Shown here piece by piece: positions 8,920 through 17,551 of a DNA stretch of 64,000 bases. Made by a program: the position numbers and the translations under genes. Every line of letters starts with the position of its first letter. Positions within the stretch are counted from its first letter, which is position 1. Source of the DNA: Microbacterium rhizomatis (GTDB taxonomy: Bacteria; Actinomycetota; Actinomycetes; Actinomycetales; Microbacteriaceae); the NCBI RefSeq assembly GCF_008710745.1, contig NZ_VYSA01000001.1, positions 1,116,001 through 1,180,000 of the forward strand, read 5' to 3'. The notes beneath the pieces are model-generated. The model was not told where the DNA came from and did not search any database. It worked only from the letters and a program-made list of their open reading frames with translations.

Positions 8920-10911
8920 TCACGCGTCCGTGCGGCGCTTCGTCGCCTTGGGGCGCAGCTCGATGTACCCGTCGTGCTTCGCACTCAGGCCGTCGCCGGC
9001 CGTGCGTCCGGCGAGGCGGCGCATCATCCACGGCAACGCGTGGTGGCGCAGCCACGTCGCCGACGGGAGTCCGGCGACCGGCAGCTCGGCATCGGCGTGG
9101 AGCGCAGCATCCAGGCTCCCCAGTGCCTCCGCGTCCGGGACGCCCAGCATCTCTGCGGCGCGGTAGGCGAGGAAGCGGTGCCCGACTGTCTGCAGGTGCA
9201 CGCGGTCCTGCGCCCACATGTCGAGGCTCCCCAGGGCCGGCAGTGCCTCGATGTCGAGCAGGATCGAACCGGTGTCGGTCGCCACGCGACGCAGCTCCGA
9301 TGCGAAAGCCGAGAATTTTCGGGCGAGGATCACCCGCGCGGCCATCCGGCGCGGGAGGAACGGTGTGACCAGCAGCACGTCGCAGCCTGCGGCCCGGAGC
9401 GTGCGGACCCCGCCTTCCAGTTGGCGCGCGAGCGCGACGGGATCGGCTCCGATCCGCACGAGGTCGTTCGCCCCGATCAGCACTGAGACCAGATCGGGAC
9501 CGAGGGCGATCGCTGCGGGGATCTGCTCGCGCAGCACGTCGGCGATCTTGCGACTGCGCACCGCGAGGTTCGCGAATCGGAAGCGCTCCCCGCCCTGGCG
9601 TGCGTAGGCGAGGAGGAGCGCAAGCCGGTCGGCCCATCCGCGGTAGGCGCCCGTCGGCACGCGAGACGTGTCGCAGAGCCCTTCGGTGATCGAATCGCCG
9701 AGCGCGACGTACCGCGCCCAGCGCGGCGAGGGGAGGACGGATGCCTCGGCGGGCCGCGTCGGGATCACCGGGCGGGTGGCCGCCCGTGCGAGCAGAGCAT
9801 CGTCGAGGGGTCGCAGCATCCGCGCTTCTTCGTAGTGACCGACGAGCTGGCGCCCCAGTGCCTCCCACGTACGATCGCGAACAGAGGCGCGCGCCGCGAG
9901 CCGGAACGATCGGCGCTTGGCCTCGTCGCCGACCAGGTCCGCGACCCGCGCCCGCATGTCGGCGAGGTCTCCCGGGCGATAGAGCCACCCGTCGATGCTG
10001 CTGCGGACGAGATCGACAGGCCCGCCCCGCCCTGTCGCCACGACCGGCACACCACTGGAGAGCGCCTCCTGCACCGTCTGGCAGAAGGTCTCGCTCTCCC
10101 CTGGGTGCACGAACACGTCGAGACTGGCCAGGGTCACGGCGAGTTCGTCGCCGCTCAGGAATCCGGTGAAGATCGCGTGAGGCAGCAGCGTCTCGAGTCG
10201 GGGGCGCGACGGGCCGTCGCCGACGATCACGAGGCGTACACCCGGGATATCGGCCAGAGCGACGAGGTCCTCCACCTGCTTCTCCGGGGCGAGGCGCCCG
10301 ACGTACCCGACGAGGATCTCGTCGGGCGCGACCTGCCTGCGCCATTGCTCGCTCCGGCGTTCGGGGGCGAAGCGCTCCGAGTCCACCCCTCGACCCCAGC
10401 GTCGCACCCGGTCGATCCCGAGGGCCTCGAGTTGGGTCGTGGCCGGAGTGGACGGCGCGAGGGTGAGGGTCGCCCGACGATGCAGCCGGGCGACGTGACG
10501 CGAGACGAGCGGCGCCATACCGGGTAGGCCGTACCGCTCCGCGTATGCGGCGACGTCGGTCTGGTACACCGCGACCGACGGCACGGCGAGGGCATCGGCG
10601 ATCGCAACCCCCTGCCAGCCCAGCACGAAGGGCGACGCAAGGTGTATGACGTCGGGCCGGAACTCACGCACCACGCGGCTCAGGTAGGCCGTGCGTGCGA
10701 ACGCCACACGCACTTCGGGATACGAGGGAAGGGGCACCGATCGCAGGAGCGCGGTCCGCGCGCCGTGGACGGCCGCGCCGTCTCCGGCGCCCGGGGCGAT
10801 CACCATGGCCTCATGGCCCTCCCGCTCGAGATGCTTGAGCACCTGGAGTACCGAACCGGTGACACCGTTCATGTGGGGAAGGAAGGACTCGGCCATCAGC
10901 GCGACTCTCAC
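8920..10911 (-). CDS. Fusion: family 4 glycosyltransferase (N-terminal) + SGNH/GDSL esterase (C-terminal)
   Basis: 663 residues. The N-terminal ~385 residues are a GT-B glycosyltransferase of family GT4, like the mannosyltransferases of actinobacterial envelope lipids: VRVALMAESFLPHMNGV opens the fold, GYVGRLAPEKQV marks the donor domain and HPGESETFCQTVQEALSSGVPVVAT is the nucleotide-sugar site. After a short linker, residues ~395-640 are an SGNH hydrolase: GDS at 405-407, a GAND block and the catalytic Asp/His in DRVHL (569/572). No stop or ribosome site separates the parts. Start GTG at 10911 chosen because it begins the first beta-strand; the frame is open to 11046 but would overlap the divergent gene. 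Substrates unknown. Confidence 0.85.
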   Translation of the reverse strand: MRVALMAESFLPHMNGVTGSVLQVLKHLEREGHEAMVIAPGAGDGAAVHGARTALLRSVPLPSYPEVRVAFARTAYLSRVVREFRPDVIHLASPFVLGWQGVAIADALAVPSVAVYQTDVAAYAERYGLPGMAPLVSRHVARLHRRATLTLAPSTPATTQLEALGIDRVRRWGRGVDSERFAPERRSEQWRRQVAPDEILVGYVGRLAPEKQVEDLVALADIPGVRLVIVGDGPSRPRLETLLPHAIFTGFLSGDELAVTLASLDVFVHPGESETFCQTVQEALSSGVPVVATGRGGPVDLVRSSIDGWLYRPGDLADMRARVADLVGDEAKRRSFRLAARASVRDRTWEALGRQLVGHYEEARMLRPLDDALLARAATRPVIPTRPAEASVLPSPRWARYVALGDSITEGLCDTSRVPTGAYRGWADRLALLLAYARQGGERFRFANLAVRSRKIADVLREQIPAAIALGPDLVSVLIGANDLVRIGADPVALARQLEGGVRTLRAAGCDVLLVTPFLPRRMAARVILARKFSAFASELRRVATDTGSILLDIEALPALGSLDMWAQDRVHLQTVGHRFLAYRAAEMLGVPDAEALGSLDAALHADAELPVAGLPSATWLRHHALPWMMRRLAGRTAGDGLSAKHDGYIELRPKATKRRTDA

Positions 10912-11039
10912 ACGTCCAGGGTGAGGCCCGCTGCGCGCGGGGATGCGTCGAAACCACACGCCGAATCGAGTGTTCACCGAATGCACGTCGACAGGCCACC
11001 GTGCGTCTGCCTGAAGGTCGGGCAAGCGAAGGGATGCTC

Positions 11040-12407
11040 GTGTCAACGATGATCGATGACGCCCTGTCGGCTCTCGCCGCGAGCAGCGCCGCCCTCCCGC
11101 TCCTGTTCCTCCTGGTGCTCGGTGACGCCTTCCTCGTGGTGATCCCGGGTGAGACGGCCGTGACCGCGTATGCCGCTCTTGCGGTGTCGCAGGGGCGGCC
11201 GCCGCTCGTCTCGGTCATCCTCGTGGCGGCGTCCGCCGCGCTCCTCGGCGACATCATCTGCTACCTGATCGGGCGTCGCGTCGGGCTGGATCGATGGGGA
11301 TGGATGCGGCGACCCCGCGTCGTGGCAGCGTTCGCGTGGGCGCGTCGTCGGCTGGACCGCAGCACCGCAGCCGTGCTCTTCACGGCCCGCTTCATCCCAT
11401 TCGGGCGCCTCGCCGTCAACCTGACCGCGGGGGCGAGCCGCGTGCCCGCACCCCGATACGTGCTCTTCGCCTCGGGCGCTGCGCTCGTGTGGGCCCTCTA
11501 CCAGGCGTTCATCGGCGCCCTGGTCGCCCAGCTGATGCCCGGCTCGACTCTTCTCGCGGTGGTGATCTCGATCGTGGTGGCCCTGGTGTTCGGGCTCATC
11601 CTCGACGCGGTCCTCACACGTCGATGGCGACCGCGTTCGAGACCGGGTGTCGTCGGCGAGTGGGAGGCTGGACCCATGGATGCTCTCATCGAACTCGACG
11701 GCGTGCGCGCGTACCGCGCCGTTCCCCTCGGCACTCCGCGCGGCGGGATCGTGCTGATCCACGAGATCTGGGGGCTCGTCCCGCACATCCGCGACATCGC
11801 CGACCGCCTCGCTGCCGAAGGCTACGTCGTGATGGCCCCCGACCTGCTGAGCGACGTCGGCATCACTCCTGAGTTCGGCGAAGAGATCCAGGCGATGCTC
11901 GCCGATCCCGACGAGGAGCGCCGCACAGCCGCGCAGCCGCGCCTGCGGGCCGCGCTGGCCCCCACACGCGTTCCCGATTTCGGTCACACCGCCGTGCAGC
12001 GGCTGCGCGCCGTCGTGGACGCCCTCGACGTCGAGCCCGGGGTGGACGGGCGCATCGCGGTCATCGGCTTCTGCTTCGGTGGCAGTTACGCGTTCGCCCT
12101 CGCGGCGGACGATCACAGAGTGCGCGCAGCGATCCCGTTCTACGGTCAGGCACCCGAGGCCGACGACATCGCTCGCATCGGATGCCCGGTCCTCGCGCTC
12201 TACGGCCAGCACGATCCCGCCCTGATCGATGCCCTCCCCGAAGTGCGTGCGACGATGGCCGCTGCGGGAATCGATTTCACGCCGATCGTGTATCCCGACG
12301 CCGGGCATGCGTTCTTCAACGACTCGAACGCGCAGCGCTACCAGCCCGAAGCGGCATCCGACGCCTGGGACCGCACTCTGGTGTTCCTCACCGAGAAGCT
12401 CGGCTGA
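11040..12407 (+). CDS. Fusion: DedA-family membrane protein + dienelactone hydrolase
   Basis: About 455 residues in one frame. The first ~200 are a DedA/SNARE-associated membrane protein (undecaprenyl-phosphate or phospholipid scramblase family): several hydrophobic helices, the re-entrant GDAFLVVIPGE segment and TARFIPFGRLAVNLTAG. From the ATG at 11676 follows a complete dienelactone-hydrolase-type alpha/beta hydrolase with Cys nucleophile in GFCFGG (C133 of that part), Asp in GQHDP (D180) and His in DAGHAFF (H211). No stop lies between them, yet GGGAGG sits 8 bases before the internal ATG, so a free 243-residue hydrolase could also be made. GTG 11040 preferred (AAGGG upstream); ATG 11049 is possible. 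Confidence 0.8.
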   Translation: MSTMIDDALSALAASSAALPLLFLLVLGDAFLVVIPGETAVTAYAALAVSQGRPPLVSVILVAASAALLGDIICYLIGRRVGLDRWGWMRRPRVVAAFAWARRRLDRSTAAVLFTARFIPFGRLAVNLTAGASRVPAPRYVLFASGAALVWALYQAFIGALVAQLMPGSTLLAVVISIVVALVFGLILDAVLTRRWRPRSRPGVVGEWEAGPMDALIELDGVRAYRAVPLGTPRGGIVLIHEIWGLVPHIRDIADRLAAEGYVVMAPDLLSDVGITPEFGEEIQAMLADPDEERRTAAQPRLRAALAPTRVPDFGHTAVQRLRAVVDALDVEPGVDGRIAVIGFCFGGSYAFALAADDHRVRAAIPFYGQAPEADDIARIGCPVLALYGQHDPALIDALPEVRATMAAAGIDFTPIVYPDAGHAFFNDSNAQRYQPEAASDAWDRTLVFLTEKLG

Positions 12408-12420
12408 CGGGGGCGTCCCC

Positions 12421-13230
12421 ATGACCGATTACCCCGGCTACGACGAGGCGTTCCTCGGCATCCCGTTGCCGCTCCCCCGCCCGGCTGACGCGCGCCCGGC
12501 GCGAGAGCTCACGTATCCGCACTTCTCGGTGACGCTCGACCCCGCTCGCCGTCTCGCGGTCGTCACCGGGGTGAACATCGACGGACCCACCGTGCAAGAC
12601 CTCCCGCGCACCGGCACCTGGGACTACGACCCTCGCGTGCCCGAAGACGAGCAGACCGGGCCGGGCGTCTACGCCGACAACGACCTCGATCGCGGGCACC
12701 TGGTACGCCGTCGCGACCCCGGATGGGGCGACGCCGCGACGGCGAAGCGCGCGACCGACGCGACCTTCGTCTTCACGAACGCCGCGCCCCAGGCGGCCCG
12801 GTTCAATCAGTCCAAAGAACTGTGGCTGGGGCTCGAGGACCACGTGCTCGCGTACGCGCAGACGCAGGGTTCGCGCATCAGCGTCTTCACCGCCCCGGTG
12901 CTGGCGTGCGACGACCCGCCCTATCGCGGCATCCGCATCCCCCGGCGATTCTGGAAGGTGGCGGCCTGGGCCACGGGCGTGGCATCCGCTCCCCTGGCCG
13001 CGGCAGGCTTCGTGCTCGACCAGTCGCACCTCATCGACACCACCCTGGCGAAGGGCGTGACCGTCGTCCCGCTCGGGGGCTTCCGGACGTTCCAGGTGCC
13101 GGTGGGCGACATCGCCGTGCTGGCCGGCATCGACGTCGGCGCTCTCGCCGCCGCTGACGTGCTCACCGCCCCGACGGCCGCCGCTCGCGCGCCGCGCGAG
13201 CTGAACTCGCTGGCCGACGTCATCCTCTGA
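12421..13230 (+). CDS. DNA/RNA non-specific endonuclease
   Basis: Sugar-non-specific nuclease of the beta-beta-alpha-metal (NucA/EndoG) superfamily, 269 residues. The catalytic motif DRGH is seen as DNDLDRGHLVRRRDPGWG (His the general base) and the metal-binding Asn/Asp region as TNAAPQAARFNQSKELWLGLED. The central KVAAW and QSHLID segments also fit. No signal peptide is visible, so export or an intracellular role is undecided. It starts 13 nt after the hydrolase stop, suggesting one transcript with the DedA-hydrolase gene. No immunity gene was recognised beside it. Confidence 0.88.
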   Translation: MTDYPGYDEAFLGIPLPLPRPADARPARELTYPHFSVTLDPARRLAVVTGVNIDGPTVQDLPRTGTWDYDPRVPEDEQTGPGVYADNDLDRGHLVRRRDPGWGDAATAKRATDATFVFTNAAPQAARFNQSKELWLGLEDHVLAYAQTQGSRISVFTAPVLACDDPPYRGIRIPRRFWKVAAWATGVASAPLAAAGFVLDQSHLIDTTLAKGVTVVPLGGFRTFQVPVGDIAVLAGIDVGALAAADVLTAPTAAARAPRELNSLADVIL

Positions 13231-13319
13231 CCGCGCCCCCGGACCGCCCACCCCCACCCGTCACGACCCGCCCGCCGCCGCGATGAGCGACGGGCATGCT
13301 GCGACGGGTGAGCGGGGCT

Positions 13320-13970
13320 TCACTCCCCCGCGAGACCGCCGAGCAGGTGACCGAACGAGCGGCCCTCGCCGAGGTAGTGCGCGGGATCGAACGGGTCGAC
13401 GGATGCTGTCACCGGCCGCCGCGCGATCGCGTCGGCCAGTTCGCGGGCACCGCGGTCGATCCGGTTGCCGAGCGGAGCGACCCGATCGGCGCTCGTTCCC
13501 CAGTCGCTGGAGGCCGCGAACACCCCCGTCGGCACCGGCTCGGCGTGGAGGTAGGTGAACAGCGGGCGGATCGCGTAGTCGATCGCGAGCGAGTGCCGCG
13601 CTGTGCCCGCAGTGGCGCCGATCAGCACGGGAGTGCCGGTGAGGGCATCGGGGTCGACGATGTCGATGAAGGACTTGAACAGTCCGGAGTAGCTCGTCGA
13701 GAAGATCGGGGTCACCGCGATGATCGCGTCGGCCGACACGACCGCATTGATCATCGTCTCGAGCGCCGGTGGAGCAAAGCCCGTCAGCAGGTTGTTCGTG
13801 ATGTCGTGCGCGTAGTCGCGCAGCTCGAAGACGTCGACCTCGGCCGCGATCTCGCGCTCCGCGAGGTCGCGAACGGTGGCCGCGGCGAGGCGGTCGGCCA
13901 GCATCCTGGTCGAGGACGGGTTCGAGAGTCCCGCGGAGATGACGGCGATGCGTCGAGCAGTGGTGGTCAT
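13320..13970 (-). CDS. NADPH-dependent FMN reductase, CE1759 family
   Basis: Flavodoxin-fold flavin reductase (216 residues) supplying reduced FMN to the monooxygenase encoded just upstream. Visible: strand 1 and phosphate loop IAVISAGLSNPSSTRMLAD, the TPIFSTSYSGLFKSFIDIV flavin-binding block and the GATAGTARHS loop. It belongs to the actinobacterial 'LLM duo' subgroup (CE1759 type), known to occur paired with a CE1758-type luciferase-like enzyme; here the two genes are on the same strand 22 nt apart, which supports that assignment. The physiological substrate of the pair is not established. Confidence 0.88.
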   Translation of the reverse strand: MTTTARRIAVISAGLSNPSSTRMLADRLAAATVRDLAEREIAAEVDVFELRDYAHDITNNLLTGFAPPALETMINAVVSADAIIAVTPIFSTSYSGLFKSFIDIVDPDALTGTPVLIGATAGTARHSLAIDYAIRPLFTYLHAEPVPTGVFAASSDWGTSADRVAPLGNRIDRGARELADAIARRPVTASVDPFDPAHYLGEGRSFGHLLGGLAGE

Positions 13971-13992
13971 GGTTTCGTCTCTTCTCGCGTTC

Positions 13993-15210
13993 TCAGCGAC
14001 CGATGCCGAAGGACGCGCCCGCGGGTGCCGGGGTGTCCTGGTAGGGCGATCCGCCGGTCACGTTGTCGCCGCGGTTGGCATTCGGGCGCGGCTGACGAAC
14101 GTCGCCGTCACCGTACTTGGCGGCGACGAGCGCGGCGTGGGTCGGGGCATCCGGAACCTCGGCGGGACGGTTCTTCGCGAGCTCCTTGCGGAGCACGGGC
14201 ACCACCTCGCCCCCGAGGATGTCGAGCTGCTCGAGCACGGTCTTGAGGGGCAGACCAGCGTGGTCCATCAGGAAGAGCTGTCGCTGGTAGTCGCCGAAGA
14301 GGTCGCGCATGCCGGCGTACCGGTCGATGACCTGCTGCGGCGAGCCGACGGTGAGCGGTGTCATCTCGGTGAAGTCCTCCATCGACGGACCGTGCCCGTA
14401 AACGGGCGCGTTGTCGAAGTAGGGGCGGAAGGCACGGACGGCGTCCTGCGAGTTCTTCGCCATGAAGGCCTGCCCGCCGAGGCCGACGATCGCCTGCTCG
14501 GGAGTGCCGTGGCCGTAGTGGGCATAGCGCTGGCGGTACAGGGTGATGAGCCGCTGGTAGTGCTCGGACGGCCAGAAGATGTTGTTCGCGAAGAAGCCGT
14601 CACCGTAGTAGGCGGCCTGCTCGGCGATCTCGGGCGTGCGGATCGAGCCGTGCCACACGAACGGCGGCACGTCATCGAGCGGACGCGGAGTCGACGTGAA
14701 CCCCTGGAGCGGCGTGCGGAATTTGCCCTCCCAGTCGACGACGTCTTCACGCCAGAGCTTGTGCAGGAGCGCGTAGTTCTCGATCGCGAGCGGGAGGCCC
14801 TGACGGATGTCCTTGCCGAACCACGGGTACACCGGGCCGGTGTTGCCGCGACCGAGCATGAGGTCGGTGCGACCGCCCGACACGTGCTGCAGCATCGCGA
14901 AGTCCTCGGCGATCTTGACCGGGTCGTTCGTCGTGATGAGCGTGGTCGCGGTCGAGAGCACGAGGCGCTCGGTCTGGGCGGCGATGTAGGCGAGCGTCGT
15001 GGTGGGCGACGACGACCAGAACGGCGGGTTGTGGTGCTCGCCGAGGGCGAAGACGTCGAGCCCGACCTCTTCGGCGTGCTTGGCCATCGTGATCGTGTTG
15101 CGGATCTTCTCGGCTTCGCTGGGCGTCGTGCCGGTCGTGGGGTCTTCGGTGATGTCACTCACCGTGAAGATTCCGAACTGCATGGCCGGCCACTGTGTGG
15201 TGTCGTTCAC
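13993..15210 (-). CDS. LLM-class flavin-dependent oxidoreductase, CE1758 family
   Basis: Luciferase-like (bacterial bilin TIM-barrel) flavin monooxygenase of about 405 residues; it would use FMNH2 from the adjacent reductase to oxygenate an unknown small molecule. Typical blocks: MQFGIFTVSDITEDP at the start, ALGEHHNPPFWSSSPTT, TATTLITTNDPVKIAEDFAMLQ, LGRGNTGPVYPWFG and VWHGSIRTPEIAEQAAYYGDGFFANNIFWP. GTG at 15210 is taken as start (GGGAAGC upstream); ATG 15183, giving MQFGIF, is a reasonable alternative. The C-terminal ~40 residues are low-complexity Pro/Asn/Gly-rich. Confidence 0.87.
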   Translation of the reverse strand: MNDTTQWPAMQFGIFTVSDITEDPTTGTTPSEAEKIRNTITMAKHAEEVGLDVFALGEHHNPPFWSSSPTTTLAYIAAQTERLVLSTATTLITTNDPVKIAEDFAMLQHVSGGRTDLMLGRGNTGPVYPWFGKDIRQGLPLAIENYALLHKLWREDVVDWEGKFRTPLQGFTSTPRPLDDVPPFVWHGSIRTPEIAEQAAYYGDGFFANNIFWPSEHYQRLITLYRQRYAHYGHGTPEQAIVGLGGQAFMAKNSQDAVRAFRPYFDNAPVYGHGPSMEDFTEMTPLTVGSPQQVIDRYAGMRDLFGDYQRQLFLMDHAGLPLKTVLEQLDILGGEVVPVLRKELAKNRPAEVPDAPTHAALVAAKYGDGDVRQPRPNANRGDNVTGGSPYQDTPAPAGASFGIGR

Positions 15211-15358
15211 GATCGCTTCCCGCTTCCCGGATGCTGTGGCATCCGATCTATGCATTTGAATGTATCTCGTGTAACACGTGTCCGTTCAGATTATTCCCGG
15301 TCCAGCCCGGCGCCACCCCCACCGGCGCCCGGATCGAACGCTCTCCGACGTATCGATA

Positions 15359-15370
15359 TAGTGATATATT
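15359..15370 (+). promoter_or_regulatory. Extended -10 promoter of a secreted protein gene
   Basis: TAGTGATATATT: TGn + TATATT extended -10, ending 6 nt before the ATG at 15377, so the transcript would be leaderless. The same motif at the same distance precedes the gene ending at 60146, and a third copy precedes the 50.3 kb paralogue. Confidence 0.65.
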
Positions 15371-15376
15371 TTTCCG

Positions 15377-15802
15377 ATGCCAGAGTCGACTCTCGCACTC
15401 ATCGCAATCGCCACATGCGCGGCCCTGATCGGGACGGCAGCCCCGGCCGACGCCGAGGCCATGCCGACAGATTCGGTCGCCACGGAAACCACCGTCACCA
15501 AGAGTTTTCGCTTGGGAGGGTTCTGGGTCGAAGCACCGTGGACGGTAGATGTGACCCCGATCTCATGTCCCCCGGACATGTATCTGAACACCACCAGGTA
15601 CAACACCGAGACCGCCTGGCGGATCCCCCCGGGGGTGGAGCTCACTCAGTCCGGCCAGCAACTGGACGCGTTTCTCGTGAGCACGACTCCGGGGAGCGTC
15701 GGCAACGTCGACCCCGTGCCCTTCTTTCAGAGCTCCATGACCAATCTCTCGTCTGCCGAGAACGACGTCGAGATCATCCTGCACTGCACGAGCGCGCCAT
15801 AA
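15377..15802 (+). CDS. Small secreted protein, two-cysteine family (copy A)
   Basis: 141-residue exported protein of unknown function. Signal peptide: hydrophobic helix STLALIAIATCAALIGTAAPADAEA with cleavage expected near ADA-EA. The mature part has two cysteines (C64 in ISCPPDMYL, C137 in the terminal HCTSAP), likely a disulfide. It is a paralogue of the protein at 49845-50291: both share CP..(P)YL, R.(I/V)P.GV..T.SG, F.SS.....S..N and C-T-S near the end, in the same order. Translation appears leaderless from an AT-rich promoter. A terminator hairpin follows. Confidence 0.75.
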   Translation: MPESTLALIAIATCAALIGTAAPADAEAMPTDSVATETTVTKSFRLGGFWVEAPWTVDVTPISCPPDMYLNTTRYNTETAWRIPPGVELTQSGQQLDAFLVSTTPGSVGNVDPVPFFQSSMTNLSSAENDVEIILHCTSAP

Positions 15803-15840
15803 CCTGGGCGGCCGCGTGCCAGGGACGTATGAAACACCGA

Positions 15841-15881
15841 GAGAGGGGCGGATGCCGCCGGCCGCAGCATCCGCCCCTCTC
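15841..15881 (+). terminator. Intrinsic terminator between convergent genes
   Basis: Perfect 15-bp stem (15841-15855 with 15867-15881), 11-nt loop, followed by CGGGTTTTCC on the plus strand. Lies between the secreted protein gene and the convergent surface protein gene. Confidence 0.85.
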
Positions 15882-15893
15882 GGGTTTTCCGTC

Positions 15894-17426
15894 TCAGCGC
15901 TCCGCGCGAACCGCGCGACGGCGCAGCACCACCAGTGCGGCACCGGCAATGATCCCCGTCACGGCCGCGAGCGACCACCACGGGAGTGCTGCGGTCGTCG
16001 CCGGGTCGGAACCGGTCGCCGCCAGCGCCGGGGCCGATGCGACCTCAGCGACGATCGGCGCGGCCGGCTGCACGTCGACGACCGGCTGCACCTCCGCGGG
16101 GGCCGGCGGCTCGGGTGCCGCGAAGATGGCAGAACCGCCCACCTTGCCGAACGCGAAGATGAACGTGTTGGGCGTTCCTCCTGCGGGGTCGGTCGAGGTC
16201 TGGCCGAACGAGTACGCCTCGGCACCGACGGCGGCGAGAGCCGCCTGTGCATCGGTTTCGGCGGCCGCTCCGCCGTAGTAGATCACGAACGAGAGCTTGC
16301 CGCCGACATCGAGACCGCCGAACGAGAAGTCGAAGAGGGCGCCGTGGTCGGCCGGCCCCGAATCGACCGCATTGCCGGTGAACAGGATCTGGCTCGGTCC
16401 GGAGAGCGGGTTCGATGAGGCGAATCCATCGTCACTGGTGAACTTCAGGGCCGTGGCGGTGCCGCCGTCGATCGTCACGAACTCATTGAAGGCCGTGGGC
16501 TCGATGTCCCAGTCCATGACGCGACGGTACTGGACCGTCGCGATCGGCGCGCCCGACATGTTCTCGATCGTCACGTTCACCTGGTACAGGTTCGGGGTGG
16601 CCTCGGAAGGCACGTACTCGTGGGTCACCCGGAAGTACGGAGCACCCTCGGCATCGTTGACGAGAACCACCGAGGTCGCCGTGGAACCCGTCCACGTGAA
16701 CGACTCGACCGAGAGGTTGATCCCGTTCGGCGAGTCATCCTGATTCGCGCCGCCCCACACGCCGGTGGCCGGATCGGCGACGCCCCAGCCCTCGCACAGG
16801 CAGCCGGGGGACGTGGAGTCGTTGCCGGTGGGCAGGAACTCCAGCCCCGCGTCGCCGGGGCCGGCCTTCGAACCGGTGCCGTCGCTCGTGTTGAGCTCGC
16901 CTGTCGGATTGACCGCGAGGAGGATGGTGCCGTTGTCGATGCACACCGCCGGGTAGCACGGGTCGCCCGGAGCGGGCGCCGCCGCGGCAGCAGGGTCTGC
17001 GGGCTCTGCGAAGAGCGTGACGGTCGGGGCATCGGGCGCGTCGGCGAGGACGTCCGCGGGAGTGGTGACAGCGGGGTCGACCACGACGACGTCGGTCGGA
17101 GTCGCGGCTTCTCCGGCGGGAGCAGCATCGGTCACCGGAATGGCGTCGGCCGGTGCGGCAGGATCGGCCGCAACGGGCTCGGGTGCGGTCGCGGCGTCGG
17201 GCGCCGGATCTGTGGCTGACGCCGGGTCCGCCGCGGGAGCAGGTTCGGCGCCGGAACCAGGGTCCGTCGCGGGTACCGGATCGGCCGGAGCAGAAGCGGA
17301 TGCCGGGTCGGGCGCGGCGATCTCGTCGGCTTGGGCGGTCGCCGGGAGCAGGACGAGCCCCGCGATGACGGCGGAAGCGGCGCACGCAAGGAGCAGCGAT
17401 GCGCGCCGGGTGGATGGTGCGGACAT
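15894..17426 (-). CDS. Sortase-anchored surface protein with Ala/Pro/Asp-rich stalk
   Basis: 510-residue exported protein. An N-terminal signal peptide (RRASLLLACAASAVIAGLVLL..ATAQA) is followed by ~120 residues of low-complexity Ala/Pro/Asp/Thr sequence (stalk-like), then a ~280-residue globular region of unknown function beginning near DPCYPAVCIDNG and containing VMDWDIEPTAF and ALFDFSFGG. The C-terminus is a cell-wall sorting signal: LAATG, a hydrophobic helix (WWSLAAVTGIIAGAALVVL) and RRRAVRAER, as used by class E sortases of actinobacteria. Start ATG 17426 has GGAGG six bases upstream. No sortase gene lies in the window. Ligand or role cannot be inferred. Confidence 0.8.
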   Translation of the reverse strand: MSAPSTRRASLLLACAASAVIAGLVLLPATAQADEIAAPDPASASAPADPVPATDPGSGAEPAPAADPASATDPAPDAATAPEPVAADPAAPADAIPVTDAAPAGEAATPTDVVVVDPAVTTPADVLADAPDAPTVTLFAEPADPAAAAAPAPGDPCYPAVCIDNGTILLAVNPTGELNTSDGTGSKAGPGDAGLEFLPTGNDSTSPGCLCEGWGVADPATGVWGGANQDDSPNGINLSVESFTWTGSTATSVVLVNDAEGAPYFRVTHEYVPSEATPNLYQVNVTIENMSGAPIATVQYRRVMDWDIEPTAFNEFVTIDGGTATALKFTSDDGFASSNPLSGPSQILFTGNAVDSGPADHGALFDFSFGGLDVGGKLSFVIYYGGAAAETDAQAALAAVGAEAYSFGQTSTDPAGGTPNTFIFAFGKVGGSAIFAAPEPPAPAEVQPVVDVQPAAPIVAEVASAPALAATGSDPATTAALPWWSLAAVTGIIAGAALVVLRRRAVRAER

Positions 17427-17551
17427 GATGGGCCTCCAGTCGGGTGAGCGAGCGAGGTGCTCACCGGAGAGAGGCAGGTGCGATGCCATCCGATACATGC
17501 GGCCGCGCAACGCCGCCCCTCACGGAGGCGGTTGCGGAGCATCCGCAAGAT

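Noticed and set aside
12421-13230. Nuclease as a polymorphic toxin
   Set aside because: No delivery domain, signal peptide or immunity gene was visible; it is a simple nuclease gene.
13876-16278. 800-residue open frame on the plus strand
   Set aside because: Runs antisense through three recognised features and lacks any domain.
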